DNA of 64,000 nucleotides, taken from the NCBI RefSeq assembly GCF_003814835.1, contig NZ_RKRG01000003.1:1-64000 (forward strand), in the 5' to 3' direction. Both the position numbers and the translations under genes were made by a program. Of the stretch, positions 18,149 through 26,454 are shown one piece after another. Under the pieces are notes generated by a model. The model saw only the letters and a program-made list of their open reading frames with translations, was not told the origin of the DNA and did no database searches. Source of the stretch: Methanobrevibacter gottschalkii DSM 11977 (GTDB lineage Archaea > Methanobacteriota > Methanobacteria > Methanobacteriales > Methanobacteriaceae). Every line of letters starts with the position of its first letter. Position 1 is the first letter of the stretch.

Positions 18149-19264
18149 TCAGTCAATAATATTTGGACTAGCCTTTTCAGCGCTTCTTTTAGATAAATCT
18201 AAATCATGATCTTCAAATCCGGCTATTTCATAGATTTTAGCAAGAATTTGTTTTAATTCAATTAGGTTTCCACCCATTCTGTTTACAAGGTGAGTTTTTT
18301 CTCTTCTAAGAGCTGCAAATTGCACGTCAGCTAGTAATTGACCATTACTCATTTCAACAGAAATAAATTCAACACCTTTATCAGCTAATTCTTTAATTCT
18401 TTCAGTTGGAAAAGGAGATAAGGTGATAGGTCTTAAAAGTCCAACTTTTATACCACTTTCACGGCTTTTGTCAACAGCAGATCTTGCGATTCTACTGCTA
18501 ATGCCATATGATACCAAAACAATATCTGCATCTTCAACTTGATATTCATCAACAATAACTTCTTCAGCATCAATTTTCGCATATTTTTCTTGAAGTTTGT
18601 AGTTGAAGTCTTCTAATTCATCAAAGTCATTGAAAATTGAGGTAATAAGATTTCCCATTGTGTTTTCAGTTCCCCTAACTGCCCAAGATTCATCAATTTC
18701 AGGTTTAACAGCTTCAGCTGGAAATTCTAACGGTTCTGCCATCTGGCCTAAAGTACCATCGGCTAAAACAACAACAGGGTTTCTCCATTTATCGGCAAGT
18801 TCAAATGCTTTCATGGTTAAGTCACACATTTCCTGAACACTGTTTGGTGCTAAGACTATATTTCTATAGTTTCCATGTCCTCCGCCTTTAACAATTTGAT
18901 TGTAATCTCCTTGTTCAGGTCCAATGTTTCCAAGTCCAGGTCCTGCTCTCATAATATCAACGATAACTGCAGGTAATTCTGCACCAGCAAGGTAGGTAAA
19001 TCCTTCTTGCATTAAACTGATACCGGGTCCTGATGAAGCAGTCATAACTCTATGACCGGTTCCAGATGCACCATAAACCATGTTAATAGATGCTTCTTCA
19101 CTTTCAGCTTGAACAAAATTTCTTCCAACCATTGGGAAGTATTTGGATGCTTCATGTAAAATTTCACTTGCAGGTGTAATTGGATATCCAAAGAAACAAT
19201 CACAACCTGCATACATTGCACCAATAATAACTGCGGTATTTCCTTTTACCATTTGATTGCTCAT
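18149..19264 (-). CDS. vorB: 2-oxoisovalerate ferredoxin oxidoreductase, alpha subunit
   Basis: Seen: [28 protein letters not shown] at the start (shown here in two overlapping parts: [20 protein letters not shown] and YPITPASEI), [34 protein letters not shown] and the C-terminal transketolase-like domain with [17 protein letters not shown]. These are the alpha-subunit blocks of OFORs. It has 371 residues. It overlaps the vorC stop by four bases (ATGA) and reads into vorA. It acts with VorA and VorC in interconverting branched 2-oxoacids with acyl-CoAs, ferredoxin and CO2. Confidence 0.87.
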   Translation of the reverse strand: MSNQMVKGNTAVIIGAMYAGCDCFFGYPITPASEILHEASKYFPMVGRNFVQAESEEASINMVYGASGTGHRVMTASSGPGISLMQEGFTYLAGAELPAVIVDIMRAGPGLGNIGPEQGDYNQIVKGGGHGNYRNIVLAPNSVQEMCDLTMKAFELADKWRNPVVVLADGTLGQMAEPLEFPAEAVKPEIDESWAVRGTENTMGNLITSIFNDFDELEDFNYKLQEKYAKIDAEEVIVDEYQVEDADIVLVSYGISSRIARSAVDKSRESGIKVGLLRPITLSPFPTERIKELADKGVEFISVEMSNGQLLADVQFAALRREKTHLVNRMGGNLIELKQILAKIYEIAGFEDHDLDLSKRSAEKASPNIID

Positions 19265-19551
19265 TTAATTCCCCCTTTGCTAGCCACTTTAGCTTTAATC
19301 ATTTTTGCAATTGAATTATTAGTAATATTTTTTATTTGATGTACTTCTAATCCTAATGGCTCCGGACAAGTAAAGTAACAGTCTTTACATCCAGTACAAC
19401 CATTTCCACTATAATAAGCAAATTGATATCCTGCGTTATTCATGTCTTCACTGAGTAGTATTGCATTTTGAGGACATCCGACTATACATCTCATACAGCC
19501 TTTGCAAATCTCTTTATTAATAACTGGGTAAGATATCTCTTCTTCAATCAT
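19261..19551 (-). CDS. vorC: 2-oxoisovalerate ferredoxin oxidoreductase, delta (2[4Fe-4S] ferredoxin) subunit
   Basis: 96 residues with two cluster motifs, [16 protein letters not shown] and [16 protein letters not shown], giving two [4Fe-4S] sites that relay electrons from the thiamine site to ferredoxin. The size and order before alpha and fused beta-gamma match the VOR operon. It starts 8 bases after the acyl-CoA synthetase gene and overlaps vorB by four bases. Confidence 0.87.
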   Translation of the reverse strand: MIEEEISYPVINKEICKGCMRCIVGCPQNAILLSEDMNNAGYQFAYYSGNGCTGCKDCYFTCPEPLGLEVHQIKNITNNSIAKMIKAKVASKGGIK

Positions 19552-19559
19552 TATATCAT

Positions 19560-21233
19560 CTAATTAAATTTTTTCTGATCGTTTTCTCTGATTTCAACTC
19601 TTCTAGTTTTACCGCTTATGGTTTCTGGTATATCATCTACATATTCAACCATTCTTGGGTATTTATATGGAGCTGTAACATTTTTAACATGATTTTGAAT
19701 GTCTTTTGTAAGTTTATTTGATGGTTCATATCCTGGTTGTAAAACAATGCTTGCTTTTACAATTTGACCTCTTACTTCATCAGGATATGCAGTAATTGCA
19801 CAATGCAATACTGCTTCATGGGATAAAACTGCACTTTCTACTTCGAATGGTCCAATACGGTAACCTGAAGATTTAATGATGTCATCGTTTCTTCCAACGA
19901 AGTGAACATATCCATCTTCATCTACCCATGCAGTATCTCCACAGTAGTAAAAACCGTCATGACACTGTTCCGCTTGTTTTACAGGGTCTTTATAATATTC
20001 TTTGAACAGTCCTGGAGTTGGTCCATTGGATATGTCGAAACAGAGTTCTCCTTTCTCACCAATGTCAACTTCGTTATTGCTTTCATCTAATAATTTTAAA
20101 TTGTAAAGTGGAGAAGGTTTACCTAAGCATCCAACTTTTGCATCTAACCAAATGAATGTTGCAATAGATAAAGTTGTTTCAGTTTGTCCAAATCCTTCTT
20201 TAATTCTTAAACCTGAAATTTCATAGAATTTTTCAGACACTTCTGGTGGAAGTGGTTCTCCTGCAGTTGTTACATAAGTTAAATTAGAAAAGTCGTATCC
20301 TTCAATATTTTCTTTAATTAAGAATCTGTAAACGGTTGGGGGTGCACAGAAAGTGTTCACTTTATGTTCAATAATTTTTTCAAGTAATTTGATTCCGTTA
20401 AATCTTTCGTAATCATAAATAAATACTGAAGTTCCGGCAATCCATTGGCCGTAAAGGTTTCCCCATACAGCTTTTCCCCATCCAGTATCTGCTGCACTGT
20501 GATGAACACCATCTTCTATTACATTATGCCAGTATTTAGCAGTTGGAATGTGGCCTAAACCATAAGTGTGTGCATGTGAAACCATTTTTGGGTTTCCACT
20601 TGTTCCTGAAGTAAAGTAAATTAAGAATACCTCATCAGCCATTGGGTTTTCATCACCAGTTGGTCTTTCATAAACGGAACTTTCTTTTTCAATCGCTTCA
20701 TTGAAGTTAATCCATCCATCTCTATCGGTTTCAATTACAAGTTTTATTAAATCCCAATCTAATCCTTTTTCAGCTTCTTCAAAATCAGGAAGCAACGAAT
20801 CTTCTTCAACACTGATAACTGCTTTCACTTCTGCTTGTTTTAATCTGAAATCGATATCGTGAAGTTTTAACATGTGAGTTGCAGGAATTACAATTGCACC
20901 AATTTTATGTAATGCAACCATACAGAACCACCATTCGTATCTGTTTTTTAAAGTGAGCATTACTTTATCGCCTTTCTTAATTCCTAATTTTCTAAGTAAG
21001 TTAACAGTTTTGTTAGAGTACTCTTTCATATCCTTGAATGTGAAAGTGTGGTTTTCGTCATTGTCGTTAGTCCAGATTAAAGCAACTTTATCCGGATCTA
21101 TTTCTGCATATTTGTCGACTACATCAAATCCAAAGTTGTAGTCGGGTTCATATTTGAGCTTGAAATTTTTCATAAAGTCTTCATAAGAGTTAAAATCAAC
21201 TCTTTCTACGAAATTTCCTATTAATGATGTCAT
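19560..21233 (-). CDS. AMP-forming acyl-CoA synthetase (medium/branched-chain type)
   Basis: Activates a carboxylic acid with ATP and CoA. Seen: the P-loop YFTSGTSGNPKMVSHAHTYG at about residues 208-227, the GFGQTE motif, the GDTAWVDEDGYVHFVGRNDD hinge block and the terminal catalytic lysine region ISGKTRRVE. It has 557 residues. The N-terminus and the lack of acetyl-CoA synthetase hallmarks place it with the medium-chain group, one archaeal member of which prefers 2-methylbutyrate. It sits directly upstream of vorCBA, so the likely substrates are isobutyrate, isovalerate or 2-methylbutyrate, whose CoA esters VOR could carboxylate. The substrate is an inference from context. Confidence 0.83.
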   Translation of the reverse strand: MTSLIGNFVERVDFNSYEDFMKNFKLKYEPDYNFGFDVVDKYAEIDPDKVALIWTNDNDENHTFTFKDMKEYSNKTVNLLRKLGIKKGDKVMLTLKNRYEWWFCMVALHKIGAIVIPATHMLKLHDIDFRLKQAEVKAVISVEEDSLLPDFEEAEKGLDWDLIKLVIETDRDGWINFNEAIEKESSVYERPTGDENPMADEVFLIYFTSGTSGNPKMVSHAHTYGLGHIPTAKYWHNVIEDGVHHSAADTGWGKAVWGNLYGQWIAGTSVFIYDYERFNGIKLLEKIIEHKVNTFCAPPTVYRFLIKENIEGYDFSNLTYVTTAGEPLPPEVSEKFYEISGLRIKEGFGQTETTLSIATFIWLDAKVGCLGKPSPLYNLKLLDESNNEVDIGEKGELCFDISNGPTPGLFKEYYKDPVKQAEQCHDGFYYCGDTAWVDEDGYVHFVGRNDDIIKSSGYRIGPFEVESAVLSHEAVLHCAITAYPDEVRGQIVKASIVLQPGYEPSNKLTKDIQNHVKNVTAPYKYPRMVEYVDDIPETISGKTRRVEIRENDQKKFN

Positions 21234-21256
21234 TAAAATAACCTCTTAGTGAATAA

Positions 21257-21808
21257 TTATATGATTACTGCTAAGAATTTAGCTGGTTTATCGTTAAGTG
21301 CTACCATAGCATGTCTGTGGGCGGAGTCAAAGAATATTGAGTCTCCTTCATTAAGTATTATTTCATTATTGTGGATGTATATTTTTAAAGAACCTTCAAG
21401 GACATAGTTGAATTCTTGTCCGGGGTGTGAATTGAGTGAAGGAACAGGGTTTTTTTCAGGATCCACAACAACAAGGAATGTTTCTGCTTTTTTATGGATG
21501 AATTTTGAACATAAGTTTTCATGCAAATATTCTTTTCTTCTATCTACTGCAACACCTTTATTTGCACGGGTCACGTCAAAAATGCTCATTCTGCTTTCTT
21601 CACCGGTTAATAATAATCCTAAATCAACTTTAAAAATATGTGCAAGTTCATACAAGAAGCTTGCTGGGATGTCTACTTCTCCATTTTCATATTGAATGTA
21701 TGTTTCTTCTTTAATGTTTAAGTCAGATGCAATTTCACTAATGGTAATATCTGACAATTCTCTTAATTCTCTAATTCTGTTTCCAATATCTTTGTTGTAT
21801 TCATTCAA
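21257..21808 (-). CDS. XRE-cupin transcriptional regulator
   Basis: 183 residues: an N-terminal Cro/C1-type helix-turn-helix ([20 protein letters not shown] and the recognition region [12 protein letters not shown]) and a C-terminal cupin barrel with [18 protein letters not shown] and [17 protein letters not shown]. Such proteins often bind a small ligand in the cupin and control the adjacent operon. Start: TTG at 21808, six bases after AGGTG; the upstream in-frame ATG at 21919 would read back through the promoter and is rejected. It is first in the acyl-CoA synthetase/vor cluster. A palindrome at the predicted transcription start suggests autoregulation. Confidence 0.83.
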   Translation of the reverse strand: MNEYNKDIGNRIRELRELSDITISEIASDLNIKEETYIQYENGEVDIPASFLYELAHIFKVDLGLLLTGEESRMSIFDVTRANKGVAVDRRKEYLHENLCSKFIHKKAETFLVVVDPEKNPVPSLNSHPGQEFNYVLEGSLKIYIHNNEIILNEGDSIFFDSAHRHAMVALNDKPAKFLAVII

Positions 21809-21844
21809 AATAAACACCTGTTTTTTATAATTGATTTTAATAAT

Positions 21845-21864
21845 TATGTTAATAGTATAACATA
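21845..21864. promoter_or_regulatory. operator candidate at the regulator-acs-vor promoter
   Basis: TATGTTA, six spacer bases, TAACATA: a perfect 7-bp inverted repeat. On the minus strand a TATA box lies at 21885-21893, so transcription should start at about 21863, inside this palindrome. That is the standard position for a repressor site. The adjacent XRE-cupin regulator is the obvious candidate ligand. Confidence 0.5.
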
Positions 21865-21884
21865 TAGAAAGTTTGAATTTATCA

Positions 21885-21893
21885 TTATATAAA
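21885..21893 (-). promoter_or_regulatory. TATA box of the regulator-acs-vor operon
   Basis: TTTATATAA on the minus strand, 77-85 bases before the TTG start of the regulator. It leaves a leader of about 55 bases that contains the AGGTG ribosome binding site. Confidence 0.5.
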
Positions 21894-21977
21894 GGTTTTT
21901 CAAAATCATGATAATTCATTATAATTTTTATTGAACAAAATTTTTTATTTATGTTGAAAAAATATTACTTTTTACAT

Positions 21978-21993
21978 AAGTATTTAAATACTT
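21978..21993 (+). promoter_or_regulatory. TATA box within a 16-bp palindrome
   Basis: AAGTATTTAAATACTT, perfectly symmetrical, contains the TATA-like TTTAAATA and lies 44-59 bases before the ATG at 22037. The Shine-Dalgarno AAAGGAG follows at 22020-22026. Confidence 0.5.
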
Positions 21994-22036
21994 TAAAAGA
22001 ATAAGTTTAATTTATTAATGAAAGGAGATTATTAAT

Positions 22037-22408
22037 ATGTCAACTAATGAGATTGGTACTAAAGTACTTTTCAAAAAACAATTAGGTTTGAATTATGAGA
22101 TAGACCAGAAATATGTTGGTTTAAAGATGAAGGAAAATAATATTTTGTCTTTCAATTTCAGAGTTCCTGGTGATTTAAAAGATGAAGTTGAAGCATATTT
22201 TAAAAGATTTAAATTAGGTGAACCCATTTTAGTTGATATTGGTGGAACTGGAGATATCAAATGTGATTTTAAAGGTATTTCACCTGTTTTAAAAAATAAA
22301 GATGAATTTGATCAATATTTCATTTCAGCTACTCTTCAGGAAGATAAAACTTATGATCCGATGGAAGAGGAAAAATGTGAAACTTGTAGTGGATGCGGAT
22401 TCCACTGA
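22037..22408 (+). CDS. unknown 123-residue protein with a Cys-rich C-terminal tail
   Basis: Not recognised. It is soluble, with alternating beta-like segments (NILSFNFRVPGDLKDEVEAY, EPILVDIGGTGDIKCDF) and a terminal EKCETCSGCGFH tail. That tail (CETCSGCGFH) offers a CxxCxxC motif and a final His for metal binding. It has a strong promoter and AAAGGAG ribosome binding site and is followed by a T-rich stretch. It is monocistronic, between the divergent VOR operon and the eha operon. A role linked to either is speculation. Confidence 0.7.
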   Translation: MSTNEIGTKVLFKKQLGLNYEIDQKYVGLKMKENNILSFNFRVPGDLKDEVEAYFKRFKLGEPILVDIGGTGDIKCDFKGISPVLKNKDEFDQYFISATLQEDKTYDPMEEEKCETCSGCGFH

Positions 22409-22440
22409 TATTATTTTTTTTAATCGTTTTCTTATAAAAT

Positions 22441-22467
22441 TATTGACATTCTAAAATCATGTCAATA
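22441..22467. promoter_or_regulatory. 9-bp inverted repeat upstream of the eha promoter
   Basis: TATTGACAT at 22441-22449 and ATGTCAATA at 22459-22467 form a perfect stem with a 9-base loop, about 30 bases after the upstream gene and 72 bases before the eha TATA box. It could be an operator or an element of the upstream transcript's 3' end. Confidence 0.4.
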
Positions 22468-22537
22468 ACCACTAAAATTGCTTTATTTTTTGATTTAAGT
22501 GCTAAAAATTAATTTAAATTATATTTTTAAGTAACAA

Positions 22538-22549
22538 TATTTATATAGT
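22538..22549 (+). promoter_or_regulatory. TATA box of the eha operon
   Basis: TATTTATATAGT lies about 42-53 bases before the ehaA ATG. With a start about 25 bases downstream the leader would hold the GAGGAG ribosome binding site at 22576-22581. All of ehaA-ehaR and four further genes follow without another evident promoter. Confidence 0.55.
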
Positions 22550-22590
22550 TTTTATAGGCATATCTATTATTTAAGAGGAGTCTTAATAAT

Positions 22591-22980
22591 ATGTTTAATT
22601 TAATAGATAGTACCCTATTTTTTGCTTCTTATGGCAACATTTTTGGGCTTGCTAATATAGCAGTTAGTCCGATTGATATCATTTTAGCTTATGTTGTGGC
22701 TATTGTTATCTCAATTATTATGGCTTTTGTTTTAAAAGTTCCATTATTGCCAAGCAAACCATATAGGTATTCTTTTGATGTTTGTGCGGTATATCCAACT
22801 CCAATTATTGCCATTGGTATTTTTTCAATATTTTTAGTATTGAATTATACTTTTATATATAATGGTTTAGTTTTAGCTATTATAATTGGTATTTTATCTG
22901 CATTATTTGTGAAATATTTATTTAATTTTGTATTTCCAAAACCTCTAAATGAAGATGAAGGGGATGAAATTAATGAATGA
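22591..22980 (+). CDS. ehaA: energy-converting hydrogenase A subunit A
   Basis: 129-residue membrane protein with four hydrophobic segments, starting [15 protein letters not shown]. It is the first gene of an 18-gene operon whose order and lengths match ehaA-ehaR of Methanothermobacter. Eha is a membrane [NiFe] hydrogenase that uses the ion gradient to reduce ferredoxin with H2 and replenishes methanogenesis intermediates. EhaA is one of the small non-conserved integral membrane subunits with no assigned chemistry. Identification rests on position as much as on sequence. It overlaps ehaB by 8 bases. Confidence 0.8.
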   Translation: MFNLIDSTLFFASYGNIFGLANIAVSPIDIILAYVVAIVISIIMAFVLKVPLLPSKPYRYSFDVCAVYPTPIIAIGIFSIFLVLNYTFIYNGLVLAIIIGILSALFVKYLFNFVFPKPLNEDEGDEINE

Positions 22981-23470
22981 GGTAATTGGAATAATAATTG
23001 CCGCAGTTCTATGCTGGTTGAATTTTGTTATTGTAGATACATATTTTGGACTTCCCGAGCAACCTGGTGTTAGAGGGGCTGGGATAATTGGTCAAGATGT
23101 CGAAAAAAGAGGGGGAGACATTGCTGGTGGATTTTTCCAAGGAAACATTACATGTTCTCCGGATGCATCTGCTGGCACATTATTAGCTTCTATTGGATAT
23201 TTAGTTTTAGGAATTCCCGGTGGAATAATTGCTGCATTTTTTGTATTTATTGGAAATAGATTATGTGCAGATCCTGGGTATGCAGGGACCTGTGGAAGCC
23301 TAACAGCAACTTGCATTATATTCATATGTTCATTTTTAGGTATGACTCCAGAAATGTTCATTGTGGGGATGGTTATTGCAATATTGACTGTTATGGGCAT
23401 AAGTCAGACCAAAGCTTCAGTCATATTAGGTAAAGTTGCAAAAAAATTCAATAGGCATGCTAGAGAGTGA
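22973..23470 (+). CDS. ehaB: energy-converting hydrogenase A subunit B
   Basis: 165-residue membrane protein with about four helices and a conserved-looking loop, [20 protein letters not shown]. Start: ATG at 22973 overlapping the end of ehaA, with GGGGATG upstream. Two further in-frame ATGs (22949, 22964) lie deeper inside ehaA and are less likely. It is one of the small integral membrane subunits of Eha with no homologue outside this hydrogenase group. Confidence 0.8.
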   Translation: MNEVIGIIIAAVLCWLNFVIVDTYFGLPEQPGVRGAGIIGQDVEKRGGDIAGGFFQGNITCSPDASAGTLLASIGYLVLGIPGGIIAAFFVFIGNRLCADPGYAGTCGSLTATCIIFICSFLGMTPEMFIVGMVIAILTVMGISQTKASVILGKVAKKFNRHARE

Positions 23471-23476
23471 TTAGAT

Positions 23477-23725
23477 ATGTATGGAGAAATTATTGGTGTC
23501 ATAGTCATATTCGTAGCATTAAGGGCTTTAGTAACAAGAAATAGGGCAGAACGGCTATTGTACTTAAATGTCATAGGATTTGGGGTATCAGCTATTGTAG
23601 CTTTTGTAATTAATACTCCATTTGCTCTCATTGTTGCTGCAGCATTCTTTATATGTTCTACAATTAGTGCTAATGCGATTGCTTATACCTTAAAAAGGTT
23701 AGATGACGAAATTCTTTTGGAGTAG
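23477..23725 (+). CDS. ehaC: energy-converting hydrogenase A subunit C
   Basis: 82 residues, three membrane helices with a charged loop (RALVTRNRAERLLYLN). Its size and position match EhaC (DUF2109-type). It probably corresponds to the small antiporter-like subunits that surround the ion channel; the exact role is unassigned. It starts 6 bases after ehaB. Confidence 0.78.
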   Translation: MYGEIIGVIVIFVALRALVTRNRAERLLYLNVIGFGVSAIVAFVINTPFALIVAAAFFICSTISANAIAYTLKRLDDEILLE

Positions 23726-23732
23726 GATAAAA

Positions 23733-24002
23733 ATGGAGTTTTTCGTATCAATTATTGCAATTGCTTTAATGATTATCGGTGCATTTGGCATCATATTCAT
23801 GAAAAAACCATTGGACAAAGTCATAATGTTTTCAGTGCTGGATGCGGGTTTTGTATTGGTAATTGTTTTATTTAAATATTTGGATGTTGCAATGTTTGCA
23901 GCATTAGCAGATCCATTGTCTACTTTAGTATTCATTTTAGCTATTGTTAAAATAAATGAGGTTAGAAAAAAGAAAATTATAAGTGGTGGTACAGATGATT
24001 AG
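23733..24002 (+). CDS. ehaD: energy-converting hydrogenase A subunit D
   Basis: 89 residues with three helices and a polar C-terminus, resembling DUF2108-type Eha subunits and, in layout, MnhC/NuoK-like small proteins. Start: ATG at 23733, 7 bases after the ehaC stop; an in-frame ATG at 23703 inside ehaC is rejected. It overlaps ehaE by 8 bases. Confidence 0.78.
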   Translation: MEFFVSIIAIALMIIGAFGIIFMKKPLDKVIMFSVLDAGFVLVIVLFKYLDVAMFAALADPLSTLVFILAIVKINEVRKKKIISGGTDD

Positions 24003-24255
24003 TGTTCCATTATTCTTTTACTTTGGAATTTTCCTTGCAATTGTAGGAAGTATTGCTACTGCATGGGGTCCTGGTGTTAAAGATCCGATTATAAGAACAT
24101 TCAATACTGAAGTAGCTTCAATTGGGGTCTGTCTGGTGTTATTATGTTACAACCATGTTTTGGCATTATTGACATTACTTGCAACAACTGTTATTATTAG
24201 TCTAATTTTATTTAGAGCTATTATTCGTTTGGAAGAGATGGGGGCAAACATATGA
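23995..24255 (+). CDS. ehaE: energy-converting hydrogenase A subunit E
   Basis: 86 residues with three helices, including the soluble-loop motif WGPGVKDPIIRTFNTEVASI shared by DUF2107-type and MnhG/MrpG-like small subunits. Start: ATG at 23995 with GGTGGT upstream. It overlaps ehaD and ehaF by 8 and 4 bases, which implies coupled translation. Confidence 0.78.
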   Translation: MISVPLFFYFGIFLAIVGSIATAWGPGVKDPIIRTFNTEVASIGVCLVLLCYNHVLALLTLLATTVIISLILFRAIIRLEEMGANI

Positions 24256-24845
24256 GAATTGGAGTTTTATGGAATAAACTTGCTGAGCCTAAAAATATTC
24301 CACGTTTGTTTGCATTTAGTTTAGGAATAATTTTAATTTTAGGGCTTATTGTCCCAATGGCTTTAAATCCTGATCAGTTATATGTAAGACCTGCTCCACA
24401 AGAGCAAATTGGTGATGGTCTATCTATTGCACCTTATGATAGGGGTGGAGAAGTATTAACTCAACCTGGACAGATTAATCCCCAATATCCAGATAATTCC
24501 AGAGAACTGGGAATGATAACAGCTTATATGTCTCCAATATCACAATGGGTATCTTCAATTTCCCCATACTTTGGAACATCAATTTATTCATCTCCTGGTG
24601 GGCTCATAGATGAAATATTATATTATACAAGAGGTTTTGATACTATCTTGGAATCTTCAATCTTGATGATGTCATTCATTATTGCTTCATGGTTGTCTAT
24701 TAATTATACAATGAATAGAAAAAATGATGAATCTGAAATCAAAAAAGATGTTAAAAAAGCTATTAAAGATTCAACAAAAGTAGCTAATGAAATTAGTGTT
24801 AGCGATGCTAAAGCCAGAGCAAAACAGTTAAGGAGGGATAATTAA
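24252..24845 (+). CDS. ehaF: energy-converting hydrogenase A subunit F
   Basis: 197 residues (DUF2106-type) with an N-terminal helix at about residues 18-36, a long polar extracytoplasmic segment (about 45-130) and a second helix at about 132-152, then a Lys-rich cytoplasmic tail. The YTRGFDTILESSILMMSF stretch resembles the C-terminal part of MrpB-like subunits, in which TRGFDT is typical. Its start overlaps ehaE and its stop overlaps the ehaG start by one base. Confidence 0.78.
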   Translation: MRIGVLWNKLAEPKNIPRLFAFSLGIILILGLIVPMALNPDQLYVRPAPQEQIGDGLSIAPYDRGGEVLTQPGQINPQYPDNSRELGMITAYMSPISQWVSSISPYFGTSIYSSPGGLIDEILYYTRGFDTILESSILMMSFIIASWLSINYTMNRKNDESEIKKDVKKAIKDSTKVANEISVSDAKARAKQLRRDN

Positions 24846-25540
24846 TGGTATTTATACCACAGTTCGTTCCCGCTGCATTCTTAAATATGTATTTGCCTGC
24901 AATTTATGCAGGTTTAATTGTTGGTTTTATTGGATCAATGGCAATAGCATTAAAAAGAGAGGAAATTCATATTCTTATCTTAACTGATATTGTAGGTCTT
25001 GCTATGATATTTATTGTATCTGCTGTTGGAACTGACCTTGCAGAAGCACTGATCTTGCCGGGTTTAGTAGTGGAACTTGCAGAAACCTTAGCGATTTCAG
25101 AAATTTTGATTACAAGAGAAATGCGCATAATTGAGAATAATCCGAGAAAAAACTTATCTAATTCATCTTCCCTATTCCCGCAACTATTTGCATTAAATAT
25201 GGAGATATTGAATACAGCACCTAATTTCATTGCATTAGTATTGATTGCTTATGGTATATTTTTAACCGGTTTTACTGGAGGGGCAGTAGCTGGTGGAGGA
25301 ATTGTATTATATGCATTGTCTAAAAAGGCAAGAGGACTTCCAGTACTTGTCTTGGATGGTATTGCTGGAGTCTCAGGTATTGCATGGTGTTTATGGATAA
25401 TCGGATTTTTATTTTTCTTTGTAACTCCACAATATTGGTTATTAAGTTTATTCTTAGCAGCATGCGGATTATTATTAAAAGTAGCTTCAAAAGTTGGTTT
25501 AATTGGACTACTTATGAGAGAGGACATAGACAAGGAGTAA
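24845..25540 (+). CDS. ehaG: energy-converting hydrogenase A subunit G
   Basis: 231 residues, six or seven helices. The N-terminal half has the DIVGLAMIFIVSAVGTDLAE stretch that recalls NuoK/MrpC-type proteins with a buried acidic residue. A strong AAGGAGG precedes the ATG, which shares a base with the ehaF stop. DUF2105/EhaG family by length and position. Confidence 0.78.
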   Translation: MVFIPQFVPAAFLNMYLPAIYAGLIVGFIGSMAIALKREEIHILILTDIVGLAMIFIVSAVGTDLAEALILPGLVVELAETLAISEILITREMRIIENNPRKNLSNSSSLFPQLFALNMEILNTAPNFIALVLIAYGIFLTGFTGGAVAGGGIVLYALSKKARGLPVLVLDGIAGVSGIAWCLWIIGFLFFFVTPQYWLLSLFLAACGLLLKVASKVGLIGLLMREDIDKE

Positions 25541-25549
25541 GTGATAAGT

Positions 25550-26221
25550 ATGGATTTTGTTACACTCGGTGGAAATTTACTTGGAACAATTCCCCTTGGA
25601 GATATTGTATTATATTTGACTCCGTTTAATTTGTTCTTATTTGCAGTCTTACTTGGATTCACAGTAATGATAGGATTAAGTAAACCTGAAACTCAGATTG
25701 AAGCTACAATGCACTATTTAAGTAATACGGAAGTTAAAGTTGGAGAAAAAGAATTCAAGCAAAGAAGATTTTTATCTGTACTTTGCGGTATTGCATCTGC
25801 AGGTGCAATGATTACGGGGGATTTATTTAACTTCACATTATTCATGGCATTGGTTGGAATGTTGAATATTGGTATAGTGTCAGCTGTAAGACAAACTAGT
25901 GTATTGAACTCCGCATTTAATTATGGTTTAATCGCTATGATGTGTAGTTTACCATTGTTTGGTGGTGCATCAATCATTCTTGCATCAACTGGAACTTTGT
26001 CCCTTGCAGTGTTATCTCAGATGCCTGTAAGTCCGATGGTTGTCTTTGGTGCAACATTGATGTTACTGGGTATTTTAGGTGAAAGTGGAGTAGCTCCGTT
26101 CTTTGCAAGTAAAGCAGAGATGTTTAGGACTGCTGGATCTCCATTTATTGTTATTATTCATTTAAGTTCATTATTTATAATTGTAAGGGCAGTCGAAATT
26201 TTATTATTGGTATTATGGTAA
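25550..26221 (+). CDS. ehaH: energy-converting hydrogenase A subunit H (antiporter-like)
   Basis: 223 residues, a shortened NuoL/M/N-like proton-translocating subunit. Seen: [20 protein letters not shown] followed by [19 protein letters not shown], and a helix with a buried lysine in [18 protein letters not shown]. It is one of the two membrane subunits conserved between Eha and the Ech/complex I group. Start: ATG at 25550 after GTGAT; the GTG at 25541 is part of that site. Confidence 0.8.
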   Translation: MDFVTLGGNLLGTIPLGDIVLYLTPFNLFLFAVLLGFTVMIGLSKPETQIEATMHYLSNTEVKVGEKEFKQRRFLSVLCGIASAGAMITGDLFNFTLFMALVGMLNIGIVSAVRQTSVLNSAFNYGLIAMMCSLPLFGGASIILASTGTLSLAVLSQMPVSPMVVFGATLMLLGILGESGVAPFFASKAEMFRTAGSPFIVIIHLSSLFIIVRAVEILLLVLW

Positions 26222-26229
26222 GTGATAGT

Positions 26230-26445
26230 ATGGATAGTCAAAAAAGTTTATGTATTATTTTATTGGTATTATCAACAATAGCTATTATAGCTTGTTTAGT
26301 TGTAAACTTCGAGGCATGGATTGTTTATACTATAGCTATCTTTGGTATACCGGTATGGGTATTATCTTTAGGTTTGCTCACTATGGCTAAACCAAGACCT
26401 GAAGATGCAGAAGAAAGGGTGAAAGAACCATTTACTGGATATTAG
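26230..26445 (+). CDS. ehaI: energy-converting hydrogenase A subunit I
   Basis: 71 residues, two helices and a polar C-terminus (AKPRPEDAEERVKEPFTGY). Start: ATG at 26230 preceded by GTGAT; the upstream ATG at 26215 lies within ehaH. Small accessory membrane subunit with no assigned chemistry. Confidence 0.75.
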   Translation: MDSQKSLCIILLVLSTIAIIACLVVNFEAWIVYTIAIFGIPVWVLSLGLLTMAKPRPEDAEERVKEPFTGY

Positions 26446-26454
26446 TGTGATATT

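Noticed and set aside
16690-19551. 2-oxoglutarate (Kor) or pyruvate (Por) ferredoxin oxidoreductase
   Set aside because: The beta and gamma subunits are fused and there are three genes in the order delta, alpha, beta-gamma, as known for VOR; Kor and Por of related methanogens have four separate subunits.
21809-21919. Upstream ATG extension of the XRE-cupin regulator
   Set aside because: The extension would translate the operator and promoter region and lacks a ribosome binding site; TTG at 21808 has AGGTG at the right distance.
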